Assembly: GCF_000013725.1 (NCBI RefSeq)
Contig: NC_007955.1
Location: 1,395,579 to 1,459,578 of the forward strand
DNA length: 64,000 bases
Direction of reading: 5' to 3'
Origin: Methanococcoides burtonii DSM 6242
GTDB taxonomy: Archaea > Halobacteriota > Methanosarcinia > Methanosarcinales > Methanosarcinaceae
The position numbers and the translations under genes were made by a program. How positions within the stretch are numbered: the stretch's first letter is position 1; each line of letters begins with the position of its first letter. Below the pieces are notes generated by a model. The model was not told the DNA's origin, made no database searches, and saw only the letters and a program-made list of their open reading frames with translations. Below, piece after piece: positions 8,945-17,758 of this stretch.

Positions 8945-10120
8945 TCATTCCCCCATATGGATAACTTTTGCGTTGGAAACCGCTTCATTAACAAGAGATT
9001 CAATGTCCACTTTTTCTTCTTCTTTGACAATGGAACCAAACACTGCCTTCACCTCTGGATGAACAGGAACAGCACCACAGCCTGAGGTTGGCATTATAGA
9101 AATATCATAGGAACCAATACGTTTGGCAATATCGATTATTTCGGTTTTGTCAAGGCCTATGAGAGGATGATAAAGCGGGATTCCCAGACCCTATACTTCA
9201 GCATGCATATTGGCAGCGGTCTGTGAAGCCACCTGACCAATGGATGAACCCGTGATAATGCCATCAGCATTCTCTTTTTTCATGATCTCATATGCCATAC
9301 GATACATTGTGCGTTTACAGAGAAGGCAGGTATTCTTCACAATGCACTTCTTCATGAACTCATCAAGGTTCTTTCCATGAGGAACCTCATACATTTTCAT
9401 AGGGTCTGCAGGAGACCATTTTTGAAGCCGCTCAACAGCTTTGATCGCACGTTCAAGTGCCCTATCATCAGAAAAAGGTATGTTGTTCGCATAGACAGGT
9501 ATAACCTTCACACCACGCTTCATCATCAGCCATGCGGCCACTGGAGAATCGATGCCACCTGACATTAGAACGATCATAATACCCTGACTGCCAAGCGGAA
9601 GACCACCCACGCCTTTGACAATATCCGTAAAAACATATGCCTTGTTCTGCCTCATTTCAACGGAGATCTCACGGTCGGGATTTGAAAGGTCCACTTTAGG
9701 AGTTCTTCCAATAGATTCAAGCCTGGTCCAGACCGCATCCCCACATAATCTGCCAATGTCCGTGGAAGAAGGACCCTCTTTACCCACACGGCGTGCACGA
9801 ATTCCAAAGGACTCACCTTCATTTATGATATCGACACCAATATCTGCACAAAGCTTTGCAGCTTCATCAACATCAGCATCTATCATTTTAGCTGCTGATG
9901 TGGAAACAACCCCAAAGACGTCCGCAGCTGCTATTGCAGCTTCCGGGTCATCGGAAGTAATGAAGATACGACCCCATTCACGATGAACTCTGGAAAATGA
10001 GACGTTTTTCTGCCTCAACATAGCTTCAAGGTTCCGTACAAGGATCCTTTCATATAGATTCCTGACACCCGGACTCTTAAGTGCTAGTTCTCCATACCTT
10101 ACAATGACCACATCGAACAT
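8945..10120 (-). CDS. thiI: tRNA 4-thiouridine synthase ThiI with in-frame UAG (candidate pyrrolysine)
   Basis: ThiI makes 4-thiouridine at position 8 of tRNA. The visible parts are an N-terminal ferredoxin-like/THUMP region (about residues 1-165), the ATP PP-loop LMSGGIDSP near residue 185, the CLLC cysteines near residue 270, and SIGQVASQT just before codon 310. Codon 310 is TAG (9191-9193). The same frame then continues with GLGIPLYHPLIGLDKTEIID, typical ThiI C-terminal sequence, to a TGA at 8945, giving 391 residues, the usual archaeal length. Read as a stop, UAG would remove about 80 conserved residues. Pyrrolysine insertion is the simplest reading in this amber-decoding organism; a recent nonsense mutation is the alternative. 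Confidence 0.85.
9191..9193 (-). other. In-frame amber codon in thiI (putative pyrrolysine site)
   Basis: TAG sits between MHAEV and GLGIPLYHPL, in the weakly conserved loop after the SIGQVASQT motif. Upstream and downstream parts are in the same frame, so no frameshift is needed to restore the full protein. Confidence 0.75.
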
Positions 10121-10364
10121 GGCCCATACTAATCATGCATCTGTTTTAAGCTATTTGGTAGAGGCAAATGATAGCAATTTTAGAACAAAAAAGAAAACTA
10201 TATGTATGGATGAATCACATAGGTAGGGTTATCCATAAGGACGAAGACTATATTGAAATGCAATATAGAACAAAGGAGTGAGTTTGGGGAGTGGGATTTC
10301 CAATACACTTTTTTGCACTATAATACGATATTACTTACATATCATGGATCGGTGGGGGTATATA

Positions 10365-10502
10365 ATGAAAACATTAGACAAATGTCCAAAGTGTAACTCA
10401 GAGCTTGAGCTAGAAAATGACAGCTTGCAGGTATGCAAGGTATGTAAATACTGGACAAAAGCAGGAACTGCAAGACTTGATTCGATCACGATAATGGGAT
10501 AA
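10365..10502 (+). CDS. Small zinc-ribbon protein (45 aa)
   Basis: A 45-residue protein with CPKC near the N-terminus and CKVC about 20 residues later, one complete zinc-ribbon site. The ATG at 10365 is preceded by GGTGGGGG at good spacing; an upstream ATG at 10344 would overlap that ribosome-binding site and is less likely. Nine bases after its stop comes a second zinc-ribbon gene, so the two look like a pair. Function unknown; nucleic-acid binding is possible for such ribbons. Confidence 0.7.
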   Translation: MKTLDKCPKCNSELELENDSLQVCKVCKYWTKAGTARLDSITIMG

Positions 10503-10511
10503 GGCGATCTT

Positions 10512-10679
10512 ATGACAAGTTTACTAAAATGCCATCGTTGCGAGATCGATCTTAGGCGTATGAAGATGGGAGGCAATCTCATGTACTACTGCAGTAAATG
10601 TGGCAGTACAACATCAGTAGAGACCAGTTATAAAAGTGCCACACGATTAGTCACACATCGTGATCAGATATCGATCTGA
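10512..10679 (+). CDS. Small zinc-ribbon protein (55 aa), 3' end overlapping a convergent gene
   Basis: A 55-residue protein with two Cys pairs, CHRC at residues 7-10 and CSKC near residue 30, consistent with one zinc ribbon, then a basic tail. It follows the 45-aa zinc-ribbon gene with a 9-base gap. Its last 16 bases overlap the 3' end of the convergent Toprim gene. A weak ribosome-binding site (AAGGCG) precedes the ATG. I do not recognise a named family. Confidence 0.65.
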   Translation: MTSLLKCHRCEIDLRRMKMGGNLMYYCSKCGSTTSVETSYKSATRLVTHRDQISI

Positions 10680-11140
10680 TCACCAGTGACTATTTTTCTT
10701 AATTTTATAATATAAGTATAAAGACTTTCAACATCCTTGATCTCTTTTTTAACCAAAGAACTTAGCTTATCACGTAGCTGCATATCAACATCAGCACCGA
10801 GATATACCAGGTCCTCAGAAAGTTTCGCAGCAAGGATGTTACCCCTCCGGTCCCAATCAGTAAGAATGATAACTCGTCTCTTCTCACTTGCAACCCTTTC
10901 AGAGATCTCCGTAAGAGGGGACTGCGTGACGAGTTCGATAGGACCGTTGATACCAAGTTTTTTCAACGAAATGATGTCACGTTTCCCTTCAGCCAGAATA
11001 ATAGCTCCATTATTGGAATGTTCCGCCAGCTCAGCAAGTATGAGCTCGATCGATTCGAGCCTCCACTGATAGTCAGAAAAGGGAGCTTTCAAATGATCCT
11101 TAATTGCAGAGGACCCACTGCCAGGATGAAATTTTGACAT
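10664..11140 (-). CDS. Toprim-domain protein (small primase-like / RNase M5-related family)
   Basis: This 158-residue protein has the Toprim core: IILAEGKRDIISLKKLG near residues 47-63 with the catalytic Glu, and VIILTDWDRRGN near residues 90-101 carrying the DxD-type metal site. Toprim domains support phosphoryl transfer in primases, topoisomerases and maturation nucleases. The short stand-alone archaeal form is annotated as a small primase-like protein; its substrate is not known to me. It is transcribed alone, convergent with the zinc-ribbon pair and overlapping it by 16 bases. Confidence 0.8.
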   Translation of the reverse strand: MSKFHPGSGSSAIKDHLKAPFSDYQWRLESIELILAELAEHSNNGAIILAEGKRDIISLKKLGINGPIELVTQSPLTEISERVASEKRRVIILTDWDRRGNILAAKLSEDLVYLGADVDMQLRDKLSSLVKKEIKDVESLYTYIIKLRKIVTGDQIDI

Positions 11141-11282
11141 TAATATGGAATATCACATACAGACCTAAATAATCATCCCAAACTGACATTATTTTTTCAT
11201 ATAGAACGATAACATTATATAGAGAGATTTATGAAACTTATAATTGATGAGATAATTGTTCTTGCCATTGGAGGTGGTATAA

Positions 11283-11489
11283 ATGAGTTGCATCTTTTGC
11301 GGAAAAGCATGTAGGGAAGCAGGCGTTGAAGGGGATTATGGTAACAAAATATCAGAAGGCAGAATGATAGGCCATAGCCATGTCTGCATGGATTGTATCA
11401 TAGAACTAAAAGAGATACTGGGATTAGAGGATATTGAAAAGAAGGTTGCTGAAGCTGAATATGAGATGTTCGAAGAAAGTGAACACTGA
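11283..11489 (+). CDS. Small cysteine-rich protein with two CxxC pairs
   Basis: A 68-residue protein with CIFC at residues 3-6 and CMDC near residue 38, likely one zinc site, followed by an acidic amphipathic helix (LEDIEKKVAEAEYEMFEES). A strong ribosome-binding site (GGAGGTG) precedes the ATG at 11283. The zinc-plus-helix layout resembles ClpX-type zinc-binding dimerisation domains, but the similarity is too short to name it. It is monocistronic. Confidence 0.7.
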   Translation: MSCIFCGKACREAGVEGDYGNKISEGRMIGHSHVCMDCIIELKEILGLEDIEKKVAEAEYEMFEESEH

Positions 11490-11551
11490 ATTTAGAGCAT
11501 ATCCTTTTAAAATCGTAAAGATCCCAGATAATAGCAACCCATGTCAAACGA

Positions 11552-11842
11552 TCATCTTTTGATAAAAAAATCAGTGAAAGTATCAGAGAGACCCATCCAG
11601 CCAACTTCAATACATTCAACATTTGATAGCTCAGGGCCAATATGTAAATGGTCCAACAGTTCTGAAATGCAGGACCTTTTCCCCTGAGCAACCACTTTGA
11701 CACGACCATCAGGGAGATTCTGGGCATACCCCATCAGACCTAAACTAGTAGCGGTCTTCTGGGTAAACCCCCTGAAATAGACTCCCTGAACCCTGCCAGA
11801 GACATATATCTCCGCACAGGACACATCATCTGTCGTATTCAT
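11552..11842 (-). CDS. acyP: Acylphosphatase
   Basis: A 96-residue acylphosphatase that hydrolyses carboxyl-phosphate bonds such as acetyl phosphate and 1,3-bisphosphoglycerate. The family signature is clear: YVSGRVQGVYFRGFTQKTA (residues 13-31) with the catalytic Arg, then GYAQNLPDGRVKVVAQG with the catalytic Asn. The length is normal. It starts 22 bases after the thrS stop on the same strand and may share its transcript. Confidence 0.95.
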   Translation of the reverse strand: MNTTDDVSCAEIYVSGRVQGVYFRGFTQKTATSLGLMGYAQNLPDGRVKVVAQGKRSCISELLDHLHIGPELSNVECIEVGWMGLSDTFTDFFIKR

Positions 11843-11863
11843 AAATTCAACACCGACAAATCA

Positions 11864-13771
11864 TTAAATGAACTTTGGCCTCATGGAAAGTAGTTTTGCA
11901 AGAGGAAGACTGCGATATGGCATATCACCGATCTCATTGAATACGCGTTCACTCAATTCTTCAGCAGTCATTTCCACTTTCATCGGCTTCTTTGGTTCAG
12001 ATTCTGCACGAATTGTCACAGTGACCTTGCCGCTCTCAACCTCACTATCACCGATCACTGCCACATAAGGAATCCACTCTCTACCTGCATCACGTATCTT
12101 CTTACCAACGGTCTCTTCCCGGTCATCAATATCTGCACGACACAAGAGAGAATCAGCGACCTCTTGAGCGAAATCCATATGCCGTTCAGCAATTGGAATA
12201 ACACGCACCTGAGTAGGTGAAAGCCAGACAGGAAGATTTGGAACCTTACCTTCTTCTGCATCCATTGCCGCCTTTTCAAGAAGGGCATAGATACACCTTT
12301 CTATAGCACCACTTGGCGAACAATGTAATATAGTAGGACGATTTATCTTGCCATTTGCATCAACATAATTGATATCATACCGTTCTGCATTCTCCACGTC
12401 TATCTGGACAGTGGAAAGTGCACTCGCTTTTGCTATAGCATCAACAAAATTGAACTCGAACTTAAGTACGAAATAGAAGAAACGAGTATCCCACATCTCC
12501 ACAAGAACAGGCTTATCGACCTTCTTTGCAAGCTCGGTTATGAACTCCCTGTTATCATCATAGAACTCACGAGTAAAGCGAATAGCAACCTCAAAGTCAC
12601 TCACATCGATACCAATCTTACGAAGGATATCAATACACATGCTGTACTGTTCACCGAATTGAGAGATAGCGGCTTCCATATCAGGACAGAGAGTATGCAT
12701 ATCAGGCATTGTGAAAGCACGAAGTCTGCGAAGCCCGACAAGCTCGCCACGTTGTTCTTTCCTGAAACTGTACCTCGTCATCTCGATCATCTTAAGAGGG
12801 AGATTCTTGTAAGAGATAGTCATGTCATGGTTCATAAGAAACTGACCGAAACATGCAGCAAATCTCAGGAACATATGACGTTTGTCAGACTCAATCGAAT
12901 ACTGACGTGCCGGGAACCTATCAAGGTACTTTTTCAAGGTCGGGTGATTCATATCATACATCAGTGGAGTTTCAACCTCCATTGCCCCGATCTTTGAAGA
13001 CTCCTCGAGAACAAAGTTCTCGATCAGTGATTTCATCAACCTGCCTTTTGGATAGTAGCGCATGTTGCCGGAATCAGACCCCGGTTCATAATCCGCGATC
13101 TCGAGACGACGCATAAGTTCAACATGAGGAGGTGCTTTCTCTATGTTCCTATTCTTGGATATCTCATAGTCCACAAACTTCTGAAGATTATCATGGCCTG
13201 TAAGATCAAAGGTTTCTGCATCGTGGAGCTCACCATCAGGCGTTAGAATACGCCAGTAGGACTTTGCAGAATCCTCGGCTTTAAGGGCTTCAGAAACAAC
13301 CTCTTTCTTTTCAGCATCCAAAGAGACGACCTTTCCGCATGGCACAGCCCCTTCCAGCCTGATAGTACGGGAAAGTTCAGAAAGCGGGTGACCTTTACAA
13401 CTGATGCGGAACGCCTTATACCAGCCAAATGGAGCCCTCATGACATTGTACTTGCCCTCAAGTGCATTTTCAATGCCTTTTAGGACTGAAACAGCTACTT
13501 TCGGAGATGAAAGGTCGGAGCTTAAATGAGCATAAGGGTAAAGCATTATATTCTCTGCCTTGACCTGACCTGCAACATTCTCTATCTCAGAGACTGCGCG
13601 ATCGATTATCTCCTGAGGGTTTGCCTCATCGAAGCTCTCAACGGCCATGAATGCCGTAAGTGCGTCCTCAAGACGACCCTGTTTAAAGGACTCTTCGATC
13701 TCTTCCGCCACAGGAGTGCTCTTTTTTACTTCGTATTCGATATAATCGGAATGAATGAGTAATAATTGCAT
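11864..13771 (-). CDS. thrS: Threonyl-tRNA synthetase, archaeal type
   Basis: A 635-residue class II synthetase that charges tRNA-Thr. The first 140 or so residues (starting [15 protein letters not shown]) are the archaeal editing domain, related to D-aminoacyl-tRNA deacylases, which clears Ser-tRNA-Thr. The catalytic domain spans about 200-510, with [21 protein letters not shown] (motif 2 region) and the late [19 protein letters not shown] (motif 3). The anticodon-binding domain is C-terminal. GCGGTGA precedes the ATG. The upstream region holds two inverted repeats around the likely TATA box, described separately. Confidence 0.97.
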   Translation of the reverse strand: MQLLLIHSDYIEYEVKKSTPVAEEIEESFKQGRLEDALTAFMAVESFDEANPQEIIDRAVSEIENVAGQVKAENIMLYPYAHLSSDLSSPKVAVSVLKGIENALEGKYNVMRAPFGWYKAFRISCKGHPLSELSRTIRLEGAVPCGKVVSLDAEKKEVVSEALKAEDSAKSYWRILTPDGELHDAETFDLTGHDNLQKFVDYEISKNRNIEKAPPHVELMRRLEIADYEPGSDSGNMRYYPKGRLMKSLIENFVLEESSKIGAMEVETPLMYDMNHPTLKKYLDRFPARQYSIESDKRHMFLRFAACFGQFLMNHDMTISYKNLPLKMIEMTRYSFRKEQRGELVGLRRLRAFTMPDMHTLCPDMEAAISQFGEQYSMCIDILRKIGIDVSDFEVAIRFTREFYDDNREFITELAKKVDKPVLVEMWDTRFFYFVLKFEFNFVDAIAKASALSTVQIDVENAERYDINYVDANGKINRPTILHCSPSGAIERCIYALLEKAAMDAEEGKVPNLPVWLSPTQVRVIPIAERHMDFAQEVADSLLCRADIDDREETVGKKIRDAGREWIPYVAVIGDSEVESGKVTVTIRAESEPKKPMKVEMTAEELSERVFNEIGDMPYRSLPLAKLLSMRPKFI

Positions 13772-14071
13772 GATTTCACCGCTTGATGGTCCTGTGAATA
13801 GAACAACCTCTACAATATTGAAGATAGATCAAGATCTGAGTATCTCCGGTAAAGATCATAAAAGACAGGATGATTACTTGATGTCTTGCGACATGTTATA
13901 CATACATTCTTTAAATATCCTTTGTGATGAGAACACAAAGGAATTTAGAAAAACAGAACCATTCCTCAATTAAAGATAATTACCCATACTTTTGCAAGGG
14001 AACTGAACGATAATAACAATTGTAGAAACCATATTTGGCATGTCCTTAAAAACAAAGAAAAAAAGAAATGA
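13772..14071 (+). other. 300-base intergenic region upstream of thrS
   Basis: I find no convincing gene here. For thrS (minus strand) there is a TATA-like GATATTTAAAG near 13909-13919, which puts the transcription start close to 13885 and leaves a leader of about 115 bases. Two inverted repeats flank this promoter. The end near 14050-14070 is T-rich on the minus strand and probably terminates the small gene at 14072. Confidence 0.5.
13918..13942. promoter_or_regulatory. Inverted repeat just upstream of the thrS TATA box
   Basis: A perfect 9-bp inverted repeat, TCCTTTGTG and CACAAAGGA with 7 bases between, abuts the upstream side of the likely thrS TATA box. A second dyad, ATGTC-TTGC-GACAT at 13881-13894, lies near the expected start point. 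Such placement fits an operator for a dimeric regulator; the protein is unknown. Confidence 0.4.
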
Positions 14072-14392
14072 TCAAGCATCTTTAAATTCTATGCTCAATC
14101 CACCCGCTTTTTTGACAAGTGACCTAGCAAGAAATCCAGCTTCTATCTTGCAAACATTCAGAATAGCACATGGAACAAGGCAATTTGATGAACAATTCTC
14201 TTTCTGAGCCCTATCAATAACATAATTATCCTTAATATCGAGGGTCTCAAGTATAGGAACCTCCAGGTGCCCCATTCTTTGTATCTTCTCACAAGGAGAA
14301 TCGATATCTATCACAATATTCCCACCATCCAGGATACCATGTATATTATGTACGAAACCACATACATCAGAATTTACTATAACCTCTGTCAT
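14072..14392 (-). CDS. Conserved-looking cysteine-rich protein, unknown function
   Basis: A 106-residue protein with a Cys-dense block near residues 68-83 (CSSNCLVPCAILNVCK) and two earlier Cys (residues 11 and 34). The spacing CX3CX3CX6C is unlike a ferredoxin or a standard zinc ribbon, but could bind metal or a cluster. It has no signal peptide or membrane segment. It lies alone, 106 bases downstream of the permease gene on the same strand. I recognise no named family. Confidence 0.6.
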   Translation of the reverse strand: MTEVIVNSDVCGFVHNIHGILDGGNIVIDIDSPCEKIQRMGHLEVPILETLDIKDNYVIDRAQKENCSSNCLVPCAILNVCKIEAGFLARSLVKKAGGLSIEFKDA

Positions 14393-14498
14393 AAAAACCA
14401 GCTTTTATTGTTAAAAATAAATATGATCCATTATATTAAAAGATAATCTCACTATCAGCAATAAACTGAAAAGTCTAAAACCTTCAATTATAAAAATT

Positions 14499-15563
14499 TT
14501 ATTCGTCTGCTGAAGTCTCAGGCGAAACATACTCCAGATCTTCAACATAAACACGGTAAGCCGATACCAAAGTACCAAGAAGTATGGGTGCTGCAAAGAA
14601 ACCTGCGATACCGCCAACAAATGCACCACCGAGGAAAGCCAGCATGATCAAGAAAGGATGAATGTGTGATTTGATGCTTGCAAGATAAGGACGCAAGAAA
14701 AATTCAGGTGGAGCATAAATAATTATCGACGACACAACAAAGAAGATCAGCGCACTTTCAAATCCCAAACTGAAATAACGTACGATCGTAAGCACTACCA
14801 AGACCATATAACCTGCAAACATTGGAATTACCGATGCTACGAATATGAGAGTCGCCAGTGCAAGTACATGCGAAAGACCGAAAGCATAGAACACTATGAC
14901 CGAAAGAGTGCTCACTGAGAGTGCTGCATAAGCATTCCCTATGAAAACCCCACTAAGGATAATATCCATGTGATGGACATATCTTTTAACTAAATGCTGA
15001 TTACCTTTTGGAATAATTCTAAGAACAGAACGATAAAGTCCATCCCCGTCCGCAAGAAGGAAATAACAAACTAGAACAGCAACTAACAGATTAATCATGA
15101 ACATTGCTATACCGCGGGCATAGGATACGAAAACCAGATTCCCAAGAAGAGGGAGGATGGAGATAGACGAATTCCATATTGTTTGCCGAATGTTCTCGTA
15201 ATAAGCATCCGGAATATTGAGATTGCGGATGAAATCGAGTAGAGACTCAATTACTGCCCCCTGATTCTCAGCAATCCACATCAACTGATTAGCGATCTCG
15301 ATGATGCCCATCCCAAGTATCATCACAATAGGGATCACAATGAACATCGTAGCCACCAGAGCACCGAGATGGCGTTTCATTTTTATAAAATTGTAGATCG
15401 GGCGGCCAATATATGCGAATACGATTCCCAGCATGATACCATCAGCAATGGGTAGGAGAATAATGATGAATAGTGAAAAAAGTAGAACTAAAGCTACACT
15501 AAGAACCATTTTCCATTTGGAACTAATTTGAGGGAACAAATCGCCCGATATATCTGTGACCAT
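14499..15563 (-). CDS. AI-2E family (UPF0118/PerM-like) membrane protein
   Basis: A protein of about 354 residues with seven to eight membrane segments: paired N-terminal helices around 25-60, a helix near 70-95, a central soluble section (about 100-145), then a dense helical C-terminal half. The family named AI-2E transporter fits by length and topology, including the late glycine-rich helix FLGGAFVGGIAGFFAAPILLG. The substrate in archaea is unknown; ion or solute export is more plausible than autoinducer transport. I use the ATG at 15563; an in-frame GTG at 15572 is also possible. Confidence 0.8.
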   Translation of the reverse strand: MVTDISGDLFPQISSKWKMVLSVALVLLFSLFIIILLPIADGIMLGIVFAYIGRPIYNFIKMKRHLGALVATMFIVIPIVMILGMGIIEIANQLMWIAENQGAVIESLLDFIRNLNIPDAYYENIRQTIWNSSISILPLLGNLVFVSYARGIAMFMINLLVAVLVCYFLLADGDGLYRSVLRIIPKGNQHLVKRYVHHMDIILSGVFIGNAYAALSVSTLSVIVFYAFGLSHVLALATLIFVASVIPMFAGYMVLVVLTIVRYFSLGFESALIFFVVSSIIIYAPPEFFLRPYLASIKSHIHPFLIMLAFLGGAFVGGIAGFFAAPILLGTLVSAYRVYVEDLEYVSPETSADE

Positions 15564-15652
15564 TGAATACACGCTAAATATGTATGAATAATATTAATTA
15601 GTATATAATATAGCAATTACACCCTATTAAAAGTTCACTCAAAAATAGAGGT

Positions 15653-17656
15653 TCACTTCCTGCCATTCAACATGGCAGAAAGGATCTTGTCCGAATATTT
15701 CAGTACCACACATCCATCAGTGCATTTCCCACAGCTTATACACGAATCATTTATGTATACCCTGCCTTTTTCCGAACCCAATTCAATGGCATTTACAGGA
15801 CAGACCTTCAAACAGATACCACATTCAGTGCACTTACTCGCACGCAAAAGTTGCTTAGCAGTCGCTTCAAGGCAGGAATGCGCATATTCTTTGGAATTCG
15901 CTGTGACCTTCAAACTGCCTGATGAAAAGAATTTCACAGTTCCGGAATCCATTTTAAGTAGGACCATTCCGAGTTCTTCAGAAAAGACAGTTGAACCCAG
16001 CATGTTCAGAATCGCAGAAGCTTCGCTGACAAGTACACCTTTGACACTTGCCTCCACAGTAAAGCCACCTTCCCTGCATGGTGAAAAACCAGATGTCAGC
16101 GTAATATCGAAATCGTCAATTACACTGGAGGGTTCGGTCTCAATACCAAGTTCGCTCGCAAGTTTTAGCATTTTGGGAGGAAGTTCTTTCCAGCGCCACA
16201 TACCATGCCGCACATATTCATCAGAAAGGCCTTTAGACCTTGCCCATTTCAAAAGGAAACTGTTCCATCGATCATAGATAGAAGGATGGAGATCTTTCAG
16301 CCTTTCATACTCAGCAGACAGTTCTGCAGGACAAAGGTAGCAGCCCACCCGTTCAAAACCAACATCATAGAGTGGATTATAATCGAGCTTCCTCCAATAG
16401 ATATAGAGCCATACCTCAATGGCACGCCAATCACGAATAGGGAATATGTTCAACTGGTTCGGAACAAAGGGGTTCTTTTCGCTGGCAGAGATATTTGACC
16501 TGGAAAATGATTCAAATTTACGCTTCCCATCAATGGTCAGACATACACCCCCATTCTCGCTGCATTGATCAATGATAGCACCCGCGGGCCCAAGTTTACA
16601 AACCTTGCAGCACCACCTGAAATCCTTTGCAGGAGGACCAAAGCTCTCAAGATTCTCCCAAAAGGCATTTTCAGCTTTTGATTCAATAAGTTCGATGCCC
16701 CTATTTTCGCAATGGGAATGAACGAATTCCACAGTTTCAGGGAATTCGATACCGGTATTAAGGAAAAATGCCCTTACATCCCTGCCTTTCAGGGCACTTA
16801 GAGTAAGATCAAGGACAACAAGGCTATCTTTTCCACCACTGAATGAGACATGCACAGGAAGTTTGCGGTGCTCCTTCTGGCTCGCAATTCCTTTGATGGT
16901 ATTCATTGCGTTCTTACCAATTTTTCGCAGGTGAGGAAGATTAGCAGTAATGGCATCTTCGAGAGTTGCTACCCTAGAGCTTAACTTAAGGTCACCACTG
17001 GATATCTTCCGAACCCTTAAGACAGGACAATCTGCAGTTGCCATATTATCACTATCTACAAGTGATATCCCGACCCCAACGAGATTACCGGACACAACTA
17101 TCACAGGGTCCCCTGTTTTTATGTCATTGGTAGAACTTTCGATCAGTTCAGAACTGACCTTTTTTCCGTTCAGATGCATTTTTGTTTTTTTCAGAGTGAC
17201 GGTTCTACTACCGATAAGTCCATGAAATACCTGTGCTCCTGCCACAGATATCTCGAAGTGGTGCTCCATCAGGGACATATCAAAAAGAAGAGTGCCGATG
17301 TCCAGACCGTCCACTATGACCTGAGCGGTCTTATCCTCCCCGGATATCTTGTTCAACAGGACCAGCCTTTCACCCAAAGGATCACAGCCAAATTCAGAAA
17401 GCAAAAGCTTACCTAGAAGTTCACGTTCATACGGTGAACAGAATCTTATGTCGCCAGGCCCGGATAGCTTAATTTCAAATATCTCACCTTCACAGACGCC
17501 ACAATTCTTATCGAGAAGGGGAACATTGCAATTTTTACACCAGTATATAGTAGACTGCTCGTTAGACACTGGATTCCTTGAATGCTTCTTTTTATCAACT
17601 ACGCCTTTTCTCGAAGGCATCTTGTGAATTCGGGCATCGCTTTTTTTCAAATGCAT
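15653..17656 (-). CDS. PAPS-reductase-like protein with zinc ribbon, PUA-like and ferredoxin domains
   Basis: A 667-residue multidomain cytosolic protein. An N-terminal zinc ribbon (CKNC, CGVC) is followed by a PUA-like RNA-binding region (about 70-215). An adenylation domain of the PAPS reductase fold has the PP-loop SFSGGKDSLVVLDL near 275, CCKVC, and a further Cys pair in RVGCYLCPAE. The C-terminus is a two-cluster ferredoxin (CTECGICLKVCP and CISCGKCTDGC). Methanogens carry this fusion; true sulfate reduction is not expected, so sulfur transfer to RNA or sulfur assimilation is likelier. The start is the ATG at 17656. Confidence 0.85.
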   Translation of the reverse strand: MHLKKSDARIHKMPSRKGVVDKKKHSRNPVSNEQSTIYWCKNCNVPLLDKNCGVCEGEIFEIKLSGPGDIRFCSPYERELLGKLLLSEFGCDPLGERLVLLNKISGEDKTAQVIVDGLDIGTLLFDMSLMEHHFEISVAGAQVFHGLIGSRTVTLKKTKMHLNGKKVSSELIESSTNDIKTGDPVIVVSGNLVGVGISLVDSDNMATADCPVLRVRKISSGDLKLSSRVATLEDAITANLPHLRKIGKNAMNTIKGIASQKEHRKLPVHVSFSGGKDSLVVLDLTLSALKGRDVRAFFLNTGIEFPETVEFVHSHCENRGIELIESKAENAFWENLESFGPPAKDFRWCCKVCKLGPAGAIIDQCSENGGVCLTIDGKRKFESFSRSNISASEKNPFVPNQLNIFPIRDWRAIEVWLYIYWRKLDYNPLYDVGFERVGCYLCPAELSAEYERLKDLHPSIYDRWNSFLLKWARSKGLSDEYVRHGMWRWKELPPKMLKLASELGIETEPSSVIDDFDITLTSGFSPCREGGFTVEASVKGVLVSEASAILNMLGSTVFSEELGMVLLKMDSGTVKFFSSGSLKVTANSKEYAHSCLEATAKQLLRASKCTECGICLKVCPVNAIELGSEKGRVYINDSCISCGKCTDGCVVLKYSDKILSAMLNGRK

Positions 17657-17727
17657 TGAATTCAAGAATAGAATAGGCAGGTATTAAATACTTCCATATG
17701 GTCAGAAGCAAAATATAAAAAAAGAGA

Positions 17728-17749
17728 TGGCAGATCAATATATCTGCCA
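17728..17749 (-). terminator. Terminator of the gltA transcript
   Basis: An 8-bp perfect stem (TGGCAGAT / ATCTGCCA) with a 6-base loop lies 10 bases after the gltA stop. In the gene direction it is followed by CTCTTTTTTTATATTTTG. Confidence 0.65.
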
Positions 17750-17758
17750 CTCATCCAA

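Noticed and set aside
10249-10267. 7-bp inverted repeat TATATTG/CAATATA
   Set aside because: AT-rich short dyads are expected by chance in this gap, and it is not placed at a clear promoter.
10278-10364. Upstream extension of the 45-residue zinc-ribbon protein
   Set aside because: The extension would include the GGTGGGGG ribosome-binding site, and only the part from 10365 resembles a zinc ribbon.
13755-13973. 72-codon plus-strand frame upstream of thrS
   Set aside because: It overlaps the thrS start and promoter dyads and has no recognisable protein character.
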